Source of the DNA: Pleurotus ostreatus/Saccharomyces cerevisiae fusant
Lineage: Eukaryota > Opisthokonta
Direction of reading: 5' to 3'
DNA length: 64,000 bases
NCBI GenBank assembly: GCA_024196135.1
Contig: JAMQCK010000004.1
Location: 1 to 64,000, forward strand
Made by a program: the position numbers and the translations under genes. This document shows positions 33,831 to 44,581 of the stretch, in pieces (the first letter of the stretch is position 1; every line of letters begins with the position of its first letter). The notes under the pieces are model-generated. The model made no database searches. It saw nothing but the letters and a program-made list of their open reading frames with translations, and had not been told where the DNA came from.

Positions 33831-36800
33831 GGAACTTTGTAAACGCGAGCCCACGCGCCTGCCCAGATCCCCTTTCGCCGCGGAGGACTGCACTGCGGAC
33901 GTCCTGAGTCCTGACCCAGCCCAGCGCGAGGGAGACAGCGGCGGGCGGGCGGATATTACCGACCGACGCCACGTTCGACCGCCCGTCGCTTGTCAATCAG
34001 CCCGGGAAGATTGCCAGTCGGCCGGCCTCGCGATCGTCGACGGCGGCACGCAGGGATGCAGTGAAATCACCAGCTGTCCTCCCGCGCCTGGGCTCGCCAC
34101 GGGCAGCCCGCATTCAGTGCGCAGAAGTCGAGCTTGTGGAACGACGCCCGAGGGAGAATAACGCGGCCCCGGATACGCCCCATTGGGCCTCGCTACTGCA
34201 TGGCGCGCCAGCCGGAGGCTGATGACGGCGGATGCGCGACGGATCTTCCTGTCGAGCTTGGGCAATTGGTGCATCTAGGGCGTCCCACCGCGCCGCTGCC
34301 ATCTGCGGGCGCGCGATGGGGAGCGTAAAATCCCTGCCGCCCAAGACCGACTGCGACTCGCCTGGGCAGCGTTTTTGCTGCCGCGATGCGCGAGGCACGG
34401 CGCACGCGCCGCCCAGCAAAGTAAAGATCGCGCTTGACAAACAGGTGCGCTGGGTTTTGCATCTTGGACGGCCCTTCCGCGCGGACGTACGAACGCTCGC
34501 GGAATCGCATCTCCAGGGCCGCGCCACCCGGACTCGGATGGGGACAGTTGTTTGTCATTGTGATTGTTCTAGAGTTCGATGCAGTATCAATGACAAGGGC
34601 GTTCGTATTGACTTTCGGGGCACTGGGGAGCATACAGCGACTGTTGTTCATGTGAGGCTACGCGGAGGGATATGAGGGTACGCAATGGAGCCCTGCGAGT
34701 GCAGGCCAGGCCGCGATGGGGATGTGGCGAGCGCAGGACGGAAGAAAAGGCTGAGTCAGAAGTCTAACGCGGGCACCACCGCCACACTGATTAAATTAGA
34801 TCTAAGTCCAGCCGAGAGGTCCCATCAGCACGTCATGCCCGTTGCTGACCTAATTTGCCCACCCTCGTCGTAAAGGCTCCGGCGCGGAAAACCGCTGGAA
34901 ATGGAACCGGAAATGCAGAAACCAGGAAATAACAATCTGAGCCGGCTCATCAGCAAGTTGGACTGCAGCCGGACCCCCTAGACCCCCGGACCTGGTGGAC
35001 TTGTACGCTTGCGGCTTGCATTGTGCGCACCCTGCCATGCGTGGCCCTTGACTTTGTTGCCTAGCGCGCTGCGGGTCGTGGCGTCAAATGGTCGTGGTGC
35101 GCTCACCTTGTTTGTCGTCCCTACTCCTGGATGGGGACCAACGCACCTTCCGATTGTATGCAAGCATTACGCGGTCTAAGTTCTGGGTAAATGCACCGAG
35201 CCCCGCTCCGAGCGCTTCCATTACAAGCGATTGAAAGCGAAAGCCTCGTCCCGTCGTTCGTTCCCCGAAAGTAAACATCAGAGAGGTACGGTAGCCGAAT
35301 ACAGCGCGCACAAGGTCGGTCCATCGCCGACATCATCGTCGCTGGAGCCTGGAGATACGTAGGCAGCGTAAGTCAGTCGTCAGGCGGGCGTCAGTTGGAC
35401 CGTCCTCAGCGCCGACGGCAGCTGCAGAATCAGATCGTGCTTGGGCCCGTGTTCGTGGCGTCGTTTGTCAGGTTCGCGAACGTCTAGGGCGGGCGCAAGG
35501 CCAGCAATTCAAAGGCGAGCAGACCCAGAGACACCAAGGTTCAAACGCGCGCGTGCGACCCGCAAGAAGGACCGTGGAAGTCCGGGAAGAAGGCCTTGTT
35601 GTAAGCGCGGCTCAGAACAGCTGAAAGCAAGGGCGCCGTGGGTGAAGATGCCGTAAGATGATGGGAGGCACAGCGCTGGCTCGCGGTGAGAGTAAGACCA
35701 GCAACAAGACCAGCGTAGGCGAAGTTGATGTTGATATGCATGGAATCCCTGTTGATTCGGGCAGCCCCCGGGCGTGCAAAGGCCTTGAACCGCGTGCTTA
35801 CCATCCGCGCCGCAAGGGCCAACTGACCATGGTAGCCTAGCGACTTCGGCTAGCGGTAAGCGGCTACAGACGTGCGCTTGCGACTCTACCCTACAAGCCG
35901 TCTTGACGACGACTGAAGGGAGGCCTGCGCGCATCAGAGGCTGTCGCTGTACACGTCAAGTCCTCCCATCTGCCCCCGAAGGCTTCGCGCAGACGGAAGA
36001 TCGTGGGCGTCGCAGTGACGGGTGGTGCGGACAGGCAGAGATCGCGCGCGAGATCAGGCAAGATCGCTGGATCCGCACCGCCCGCACGGGAGTCCGCGGA
36101 AGAAGTAGATGGGCGAGTAAGCTGTCCAAAGCCAAACGAGGCGCCCGGCAGCGGATCGGAGCCCTTGGGCGTCGGCACACGAGGCATGCATGGCAGGGAA
36201 CGGAGCGGCCGGCGCGAAGAAGGCGGCAGGCGGGGCGAGAGAAGACAGGGTGGGGACAGCGTCTGAGGGTGATCGCTACCTCGAGCCGCCAGCGACGTGT
36301 GTGTGGGAAGCCAGCGAAAGAAGCACGGATTGAGCCCGGATGGGGATAGATAGGAGAGATGCGCGCCCCCTTCCCCGTGGCACAGGCGCGAGATTGGGAT
36401 CGCGGCGCGTCGCGTCACGCTAATTAGGCGCCCGAACTTCGCGCGTCCGGCTGGGTGGCACTGGCAGCCTCGTGACGTTCTTCTTGGGACGGTGTGACAT
36501 CCTTCCCTATTCGTCGTGACGGCCTTCTCTTCAGGATACGCGCCGCGTCGCACGGGATCAACAAGGGAGGTAGAGCGGGCCGTCGAGAGACCAGGACGAA
36601 GACTGAATGAAGAAGGGCGGGACGTGGGTCGACCGCTGGGATAGATGGGTTGGATAGTGCGGTTTCCGGCGCAGTTGTGGCGGCTGCGATAAGTTAGGGA
36701 ATAGTCAGTGAGCGTAGGCAGGACGGCTAAGCTTGCACGCACGGACAGGTAAACGGTGTAGCAGGTCAACGTACGACGCCGGCAGTGATGATCCTCCTGG

Positions 36801-36914
36801 GAAGCTTGAGTCTAGACTGGCGTTGGATGCATTTGGTGGCTCCCTTTGTAAGGGAAGCCCGCGCAATTCGCGGCTGTTTGAGTGCTTAGTAGTACTTGAC
36901 GCAGACGACTGATC
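33831..36914. other. 3.1 kb without a confident gene
   Basis: The longest frame (35891-36769, minus, 292 codons) is Arg/Ser/Pro-rich and overlaps a plus-strand frame at 35903-36349. Its later part (MPRVPTPKGSDPLPGASFGF) might be a real exon but I cannot assign it. A minus-strand frame at 35541-35822 is also unassigned. No repeats or mobile element ends were recognised. Confidence 0.3.
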
Positions 36915-37129
36915 ATGGCCTCTTCTGGAGGGTAAGTCAACAAGACGCTCAAAAAACTATAGCGCCGGACTAACCCGCTGCCAGCTTGGGAAATCGCGAG
37001 TCAATAAAGGACATCCTCGCCTTCTTACGTGGCTTCGCCTACGCGCACGATACTTCCCGGGCGACGGACAGGCGTAGACAGACATTCCTGAAAGTCATGT
37101 CAGCGACGAGAGTCAGAAATGCTGGCTGA
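36915..37129 (+). CDS. Candidate 53-residue spliced small protein
   Basis: An ATG at 36915 opens MASSG. A donor GTAAGT at 36932 and an acceptor CTGCCAG at 36984 (53-nt intron, with CTAAC at 36970) join it in frame to LGNRESIKDILAFLRGFAYA, and the frame ends in VRNAG with a TGA at 37127. The splice signals are good, but the protein is not recognised and could be the start of a decayed gene. Confidence 0.22.
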
Positions 37130-38123
37130 AGATCTCAAAGGGAAGGGAAGGGCATGCTGCGCAGCAAGCCACCTTTCTTCGAACCTCGATCGGAATCCAC
37201 TGGCCTCAAACGCTCCAGCTCGAGACGAATAGCACAAAGGTTACGATCGACAGGGGAAGGCTCGTAGTCAGCGACGTGCCGAGCAGGTAGCCATTGGGGG
37301 ACCGGCCGAGCAAGCATGCATAGAATACGCAATAGCGCCGCACATCAGTCCGTACACAAGCTCCGACGTGCTAGTCGATGAGTAAGCCGGTCGCGTTCCT
37401 TCAGCAGTAACTACTGCATACAAAGGAGAGGGAAGGTCGGTGCTGGGGTTAGTCGAGTAGGCCGAATTTCGAGGCGAAAGGTGCAGTCGTTTCAGTTCCA
37501 ACAGGCGCGAGGTGGCAGAGACGAGAACACGAAAGGCCGAGTGAAAGTATTCGGGAGCCTTACGACTGCTCAGATATGACTGACGCGCCACAAGACCCTG
37601 CGTAGCTGAGCAACACTTCGATACAAACGGAGTTGACCTTCGCCTCCGAGCTCACATCAGGTACGCCACAAGCGAACTTGCAATGAAATGGATGTCTGTG
37701 AAATTCAGAGGCCAGCGGAGCGCAGACAAGAGGCCGAGATTTATTGTGGCAATCGAGGGTGTTAGAGACGCAGGGTGGGCGCCAATTGACTGGGGAAGAT
37801 CAGCGGGGAGTGATTGGGTATGGAAGCCGACGCGCCTTTGATACCGATGCATGCAGTGGTGCGAGTACGAGTGAGGCGCATATCGTTAGACCACTATCTA
37901 GGCCCTCCTGACCTCTTTTAGACAATACGAACGTCTTTCCACTAGCAGGGCAGGTCGCTCGATGCTGGAATTTCGGATAGATCTCTGCGGTCAGCAACGG
38001 CACAAGCGTACGCCGTGGTACCTGCTGACGTATGAGTATCGCAGGGATCTACCTCTTCGGCTCCTGCGCACATAAGGTACGTTAGTCCTCGACCCGAGAG
38101 CGTTGAGGCCAGTCATATCCACT
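37130..38123. other. Gap before glycosyltransferase B
   Basis: Frames on the minus strand (37268-37591 and 37800-38003) have no recognised domain. The last bases should be the promoter of glycosyltransferase B. A TATA box is not obvious. Confidence 0.35.
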
Positions 38124-39612
38124 ATGCCCGCGCAGCGCATCCTCTTCCTCACCCACTGCGAGCAGGGGCAGAGCAATGTCCACCTCGCCACTGCCTTCGA
38201 GGTTCAAGCTCGTGCAATTGCGGGCGTGGAGGTGCATCTAGCGTCGTTCGCGCCGCTGCGGAAGCGGTTCGAGAAGATATGCGAGGACGGGATACAGCGG
38301 GAGAGTGGTGAGAGGCTGCTGCCGCAGTTCCACACCATCCATGGGGCCTCGCACGTCGAGGCCGCCAGGCGAGGGAACAAAGGAGGGCGGCACCGTCCGG
38401 GCTTCGAGATGTGGACCAATCTCGGGTTCATGATAATGCCGTGGACGCCTGAGGAGTACATGGTCAGTGTTGGATGACTTGTTCAACGAAGCTTCCGGAC
38501 GCTCATCGAGGCTACAGACCATCGTCGACAGCGTCGCCGCGATCATCGAGTCCGTCGATCCGCACCTCATCATCATCGACACGCTATTCGGCCAAGCCGT
38601 CGACGCCTGCGAGCTCCTCGGCCGGCCGTACCACATCCTCTCGCCGCTCCTAGCATCCATAGTGTGCTTGCAGAACCACTCCCTCGCCGCCCTTCGATAC
38701 CCTTATCCAGGTACCGGCCTCCCATACCCGCTTACATGGGCGAGTAGGCTGCTCAACGTGCTCCACGGCGCTGTCATGGCCTATCGGGTTATGAGGAGCA
38801 CGGAGGTCCGAGAGATCATCGCCGCACGCGCCAGGCGGGGGATTCCAGGGGCGCCGCCGGCCTTGGAGGGCATGCGCGTCGCGCCCGGGCGCGCGTACAT
38901 CACGCCGGGCGTACGCGAGGTGGACCTGCCTTTCGAGAGACCGGAGAATCTGCACCTCTGCGGGCCGATCACTAACGACTTCAGGCCGCTCGGGGAGAGC
39001 GACCCCGAGCTTGCGGCGTGGCTCGACCGCGCGCCGACGGTGCTGATGATCATGGGCACGCACTTCGAGTACGACGCACCGCTCGTGCGTCGCGTGCTCG
39101 GTGGGCTGCTCGGCGGCGTCGGGCCTGATATGCAGATCCTGTGGAAGGTGGTGGGCGGTGGGGAGTCGAGAGACGTATTCGACGAGCTCCTCGTCTCCGC
39201 ACGCGACCGCGACCGCGTGCGCATCGTGACCTGGTTCGACGCCGAGCCTGCTGCCATCCTCGAGCACGAGAATATCGTCGCCTACGTTCATCACGGCGGT
39301 GCAAATTCGTACTTCGAATGCGCGCGCGCGGGCAAGCCGCACGTCGTGCTCCCGCAGTGGGCGGACACGTACTATAACGCGGTCGCGGTGGAGTATGCCG
39401 GGCTAGGGGTATATGGGAACAAGACGTGCGCGCCGGATATCGATGCGAAGGAGCTGAGTGAGGCATTGGCGAGGGTGACCTCAGGCGAGGAGGGTGTGGG
39501 GTTCCGGGAGAGGGCACGAGCAGCGGGGTTCAAGTGTCGTGAAGCTGGTGGACGTAAGGCTGCAGCGGATGTCGTCCTTTCCTTGCTGGCGAATACTCAG
39601 AGAGAGTATTGA
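38124..39612 (+). CDS. GT1-type UDP-glycosyltransferase, copy B
   Basis: Two exons (38124-38462, 38518-39612) give 477 residues. The start MPAQRILFLTHCEQGQSNVH aligns with copies A and C; an in-frame TTG seven codons upstream is not needed. The donor domain holds IMGTHFEYDAPLVRRVLGGL, ILWKVVGG, YVHHGGANSYFECARAGKPH and QWADTYYNAVAVEYAG. The C-terminus is CREAGGRKAAADVVLSLL. Compared with copies A and C, exon 1 carries a slightly different segment (HGASHVEAARRGNKGGRHR) in place of LTHFDGIDRLGSMRHK, so part of the acceptor domain has diverged, which may alter acceptor choice. The intron between EEYM and TIVDSV is at the common family position. All expected active-site residues are present. No targeting signal is seen. 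Confidence 0.9.
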
Positions 39613-40094
39613 CTATGATCTGCTATAATAGCACAAGTGGAACGCATTTTGTAGAACCCATACCTATGTGCCCTAGGTAGTCTGTAGACCAGCACGATGA
39701 CGAGAATGCCATGGACTTTAGCAGATACTTAACGATGTTCATATCTTGAAAGCCCAAAGTGAGTCATTTGTGGCACGGACGCAGGAACTAGGAAAGGCAC
39801 AAATAAGGTCACACACGGATTTGCGGACCTTCCTCTTCTGTTCCGCATTTGTGGACAAATGATAGTGCGGAAAAGTCAGACCTTTTTCTCCTCCGCAAAA
39901 TGCAGGCCTCCTCCCGCTGTAGCGCAGGACTGCCTCTATGTCAACTTGGGAAGGCCAGGCGCCAGGCACGACGCCCTAATTGCTGGCGAAAGTCGGGCCA
40001 CGCGGCGGGAACATCAGGACGCGGCCATCACGGCGCGTATCAGCGTCTGCTGTGTTAGACGCCCGCCGCGGGCACGTTGCCCTCTCCCTTCATC
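39613..40094. other. Gap between glycosyltransferase B and the next gene
   Basis: It contains the 3' flank of copy B and the promoter of the plus-strand hypothetical gene starting at 40095. Nothing else is visible. Confidence 0.4.
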
Positions 40095-42208
40095 ATGTCT
40101 GTTATGCAGGGCGCCGCAGGCTCGTCGGCGCACGCGGCAGAGCCGCCCCAGACACCCCAGCACCTACCGCAGGTGCATTTATCGACACCGATGCCCTCCC
40201 CGCCCGCGTCGCGCTCCTCCTCACCCGCCCCGGGCCCCGCGGCGTACAAGATAGCACCCCTACCCACCCCCACACCCACCCCATATCCGTCCCGCCCGGC
40301 GACGCCGACGCAGAGCGCGCGCGTGCCGAACGCGGTGCTGAACTTCCGCCCCGCGACCCGCGACGTCCTGCGCGCGATCGTCCCGCATGTCTTTCTGGAG
40401 AGCGCGCCGGGGATGCAGAACATCCTCGCGCGGCAGGCGGGGCTGCCACCGAGGGCGTACCCTCGCTATGGACGCCGGCGCGGTTGGCCGCGGCGCAATC
40501 CGACGAGAGCGCTCACTGCGCGATGCGATGGTCTGCGCGCACGCGATGCCATGCACGCAAGAGGACTCCGATACGACCCGAGGCGTCCACTACGGGGCAG
40601 CCGTCTGAGGGCGTGCACACATTGTGCGTGATCATCTGCTTTCCAGGATGCGGGGTGGCTAACGTCTGCGCATACTTCCTACAGTCGTGATCTGGGAGGA
40701 CTTCGATGAACCTGCACCCCAGCCCGATGCTCTCAAGACCGAGAAGACGGAGAAGAGGCGATCCTGGAAGGTATTCGACAGCCTGAGGTGAGTTCGCTGC
40801 CGCATTCCTCGAGTTCTCTGCTGCATTCTTCAATTTTTCGCCACATCCTGGAATTCTCTGCTGCATCCGAGTTCCCTGCACACCCATGAACTCTGCATTA
40901 TTATTGCATTCTCGTCTCCACCGCATACATCGCGCCTGGAGCTCGCTGGTCGTGGCTGGGCCTACTGCCCATCTCGCGACTGGGCCACGACTACATCCCA
41001 CGCATGCATCCTCCTGACCTTGGCATGGAGCATCGTCGACAAATCATCTCCCCAAATGCCGTCATATTTCCTCTGCTTCAAGGCCATTGCCGTCATACTT
41101 CCGTCGCGTACAATCAACCTGCCACACATCCTCCTCGGCATGTCGTCTTCCGTATACCCCACGGCTTCTTCTCATAATTCGCGTGGCTTCTGTCAATTCT
41201 TGCCACTTCTGTCCGGTCAACGGCCCTCATTTCTTGTCATAATGTGTGGCGCGCTCTCAGCCCCCTTGTGGCCTCGCGTCGTCTTGTGGCTATATGCGTC
41301 TTTCTTTCTTCATATATGCGTCGTTCTTCCAGCTATATGCGTCTTCACTGCATCTCATTCCAACTCCTTTACACCTCGTCTCGCTATATCGTTCTCTGAC
41401 CCTCCTACCCCCCAGAAACATCCGAGAAAGCCTAGGTCAACTCGCAAGTCAGCGCTCTAGGGCTACCCTTCGTCCAGGGCTGCCCAAGTCACAAACGGAA
41501 CCTGCGTTGTCTTCGACGAAGCCTGCGATGCATGCGTCGACTCCGTCGTCTGCCTCGCTTCCCGAGAAGGCCTCGGGCACCATCCTTCCCGAGAAGAGTC
41601 ATTGCAGATCGTCATCTGAGCACGGCGCGCAGCATGTGCGCACGGTGTCGAACACACCGCGCTCCGAATTGCGCACGCCGCTCTCGGAATCTACGCCCCG
41701 TTCACCTCATCCTGCGACATCGGAGTCGAGCCCGCCATCAGCGTCGTCTGCCCCGCCGTCGGCATCGACTCCACCGTCAGCGTCGACTCCGCCTTCATCG
41801 TACAAGCCTGCCAGAGATGCGCATCAGCCCACAAGAGATGCGCCTCAGCCCACAAGAGTTGCTCCCAAGCCTACTAGGGATGCTCCCAAGCCTACCAGGG
41901 ATGCGCCCAAGCCTACAAGGGATGCGCCCCAGCCCACACGAGAACCCGCCCCCCGACCCTCGCGCAAATCCATGCCCGAGGGCACGCCTCGTCCGGCGCG
42001 TGAGGAGTCTCGCCCCACGCGGACTTCGTTCTCGGAGACAACGCGCAACACCTTATCCCGTACGAGCTCTACAATATCGCGCACAACCTCAACGATATCG
42101 CGGACGAGCTCGCGCTTCTCCCTCCGCGGCTCGTTTCGCAGAACGCGCACGCAGTCCTGCGAACCTCCGCCTGTGCCGCCCCTGCCCGCGCAGGCTATCG
42201 CGGTGTGA
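40095..42208 (+). CDS. Disordered hypothetical protein with 7-residue repeats
   Basis: I do not recognise a domain. Exon 1 starts at the ATG at 40095 (MSVMQGAAGSSAHAAEPPQT), is Pro/Ser-rich and holds a more conserved-looking piece, NFRPATRDVLRAIVPHVFLE followed by SAPGMQNILARQAGLP. A middle exon (about 40685-40787) reads VIWEDFDEPAPQPD and EKRRSWKVFDSL. A long intron (40788-41415) then joins in frame to NIRESLGQLASQRSRATLRP. The last exon contains STPPSA repeats, six to seven units of DAPKPTR (41816-41941) and a Ser/Thr/Arg-rich end (SRTSSTISRTTSTISRTSSR) before PPPVPPLPAQAIAV. The link between exon 1 and the middle exon is not solved and may involve another exon near 40460. The Pro-rich end might bind SH3 domains, which is speculation. 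Confidence 0.55.
41816..41941 (+). repeat. 21-bp coding minisatellite
   Basis: Six 21-bp units encode DAHQPTR, DAPQPTR, VAPKPTR, DAPKPTR, DAPKPTR and DAPQPTR, followed by a degenerate EPAPRPSR. Units keep the reading frame of the host gene. Codon-level differences between units show the array is not recent. Confidence 0.85.
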
Positions 42209-43095
42209 GGTTCTCGCCTCACCTGCTTTTCGTCTCTCCGCCGTCTCTCGTCGGCGTACCTCGCTTAAACACCCTCTCAACCGGAATTCCACCAATCCAC
42301 ATCCTACTCTATTCATCTCGGACCCCATCGCTCACATTCTCGCCCCCACCCATCTACATACATGCATCACGAACGTTACGCCACCGTCATGTCAATGATA
42401 CCGCCGGATTGGACCATTGTACTATAGTCGTTCGCATTGCCTGCTGCTTGCTTCTAGTCCTCGCACTGCTTACTTCCACCCTGTTTCTTACAGCGCGCTC
42501 TAGTTTACTTCGCAGTCCAGTTCCGGCCATCGCGCTGCTTTCTGTGCCTGCCTACTTCAGCCTTCCAGTCCTCGCAGTGCCTACTCCTCGTCGCTACAGT
42601 CTACTCCCACATCCTACAGCTCGCTCCAACCTATCGTTACAGCATCCTATCGCTATCGTCTACACCTATACCTACTAACTCACATTGCTATTTAATTCCC
42701 CGCACACGTCCATTTCTTCCATGCCTGAAGTCTACGTATCAGCTTCCGCGCGCTGGAGGCATACTCTGCTGCCAGCGCTACGTACTTCGCGTCGGTACCA
42801 CCCTCTGCGTCGTCGTCGTACACTCCTACGCAGTCACTGCCATTCCTCATGTACTCACCCTTTTTGCATACTCAACTCGTTCTCGTTCATGATCATTAGA
42901 CTTCTGTCCTTTCGCATCAATCTGTACTTGACCTTTGACCGTCGGGTCAGTTCAATATGGCCCGCATCGATCTGAAGTTACTGAGATAACATCGCCCGGT
43001 ATAGAGATCGAAAATTACGCTGATTACGACAGGATCGCGTCTAGTCTATATGGCTTCAAAGTTAGTAAGAGGTCGTCCATCAAGGCCGACATGGA
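42209..43095. other. Convergent gap between the repeat protein and glycosyltransferase C
   Basis: Both neighbours end here. The DNA is T/C-rich on the plus strand with many TAC and CTC runs, and has no convincing gene. Confidence 0.45.
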
Positions 43096-44581
43096 TCACT
43101 CCTCCTTTTCTTTTACCAGCAGGGATAAAACGACGTCCGCTGCCGTCTTCCGTCCACCAGCTTCACGACATCCCACCCCCGCTTCTCTTGCTTTCTCCCG
43201 GAACCTCGCACCCTCCTCGCCCGAGGTCACCCTCGCCAACGCCACGCTCAACTCCTTCGCATCCACGTCCGGCGCGCATGTCTTGTTCCCATACACGCCT
43301 AGGCCCGCATACTCCACCGCCACCGCGTTGTAGTATGTGTCCGCCCACTGCGCCAGCACGACGTGCGGCTTGCCCGCGCGCGCGCACTCAAAGTACGAGT
43401 TCGCGCCTCCGTGGTGCACGTAGGCGACGATGTTCTCGTGCTCGAGGATCGCAGCGGGCTCGGCGTCGAACCAGGTAACGGCGCGCACGCGGTCGCGGTC
43501 GTGCGCGGATACGAGGAGCTCCTTGAACACGAGATCCAGCTCCTTCCGGTTGGGCACCTTCCAGAGGATCTGCATGTCCGGGTCGACACCGTCAAGCAGC
43601 CCATTCAGCACGCGCCGCGCAAGAGGTGCATCGTAGTCGAAGTGCGTGCCCATGATCATCATCACCGTCGGCGCGCGGTCGAGCCACGCCGCGAGCTCCG
43701 GGTCGCTCTCGTTGAGCGACTTAGTGTCGTTGGAGATGGGCCCGCAGAGGTAGAGGTTGTCCGGCTTTTCGAAGGGTAGGTCGACCGCGCGCACGCCAGG
43801 GGTGATGTACCCGCGTCCGGGTTCGACGCGCAGGCACTCCAGGCCCTGGTAGGCACCCGGAATCCCGCGTCGGGCGCGCGCTGCATTGACGCCGCGTAGT
43901 TGCGTGCTTCGCACCCCGTGGTAGACCATAGAAGCGATGTGCAGCAGGTTAAGTGGGATGGAGGTGAGGGGGAGTGGGTAGGGGAGACCTGTACCGGGCA
44001 GAGGATAGCGGAGGGGGGCGAGGTATTGGTTCTGCAAGCAGACCATGGATGCGAGGAGAGGCGAAAGTACATTGTACGGTCGGCCGAGGAGGTTGCAGGC
44101 GTCGACAGCCTGACCGAAGAGCGTGTCGATGATAATGAGGTGCGGATCCACACTCTCGATATTCGCGACGATGCTGTCGACGATAGTCTGGAGAATAACG
44201 TAAGTGCGAGCACACGGACAGAACGCATCTGAGGATGGTACTCACAACATACTCATCTGGCGTCCACGGCACCATCAGGTTCGCAAACTTCGGCCACACC
44301 TCAAAATTCGGTTTGTGCCTCATCGACCCCAGCCGGTCGATCCCATCGAAATGCGTGAGCCCGTCGATGGTGTGGAACTGCGGGAGCAGCCTCTCGCCAC
44401 TCTCCAGCAGAATCCCCTCCTCGCGCATCCGCTCGAACCGCTTGCGCAGCGGCGCAAAGGACGCCAGGTGCACCTCCACACCTGGGACCGCCCGAGCGTG
44501 AATCTCGAAGGCGGTCGCTAGGTGTACGTTGCTCTGCCCTTGCTCGCAGTGCGTGATGAAGAGGATGCGCTGCGTGGCCAT
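43096..44581 (-). CDS. GT1-type UDP-glycosyltransferase, copy C
   Basis: Two exons (44246-44581, 43096-44187) give 475 residues. The start is MATQRILFITHCEQGQSNVH at 44581. Exon 1 includes FHTIDGLTHFDGIDRLGSMR and ends DEYV. Exon 2 begins TIVDSIVANIESVDPHLIII and has DTLFGQAVDACNLLGRPYNV, IMGTHFDYDAPLARRVLNGL, ILWKVPNRKELDLVF, YVHHGGANSYFECARAGKPH and QWADTYYNAVAVEYAG. The end is CREAGGRKTAADVVLSLLVK. All motifs expected for an active GT-B enzyme are present. A TATA element lies about 50 bases upstream of the ATG. It is the nearest intact relative of the pseudogene at 20708-21300 by its C-terminus and by the VLAQ that replaces VLPQ. Confidence 0.92.

Noticed and set aside
35891..36769. 292-codon minus-strand frame
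   Set aside because: No domain, an overlapping frame on the other strand, and composition typical of chance frames in GC-rich DNA. Kept only as a note.
41532..42398. 288-codon plus-strand frame overlapping the DAPKPTR repeat gene
   Set aside because: It is an Arg-rich shadow of the repeat-bearing exon in a shifted frame.
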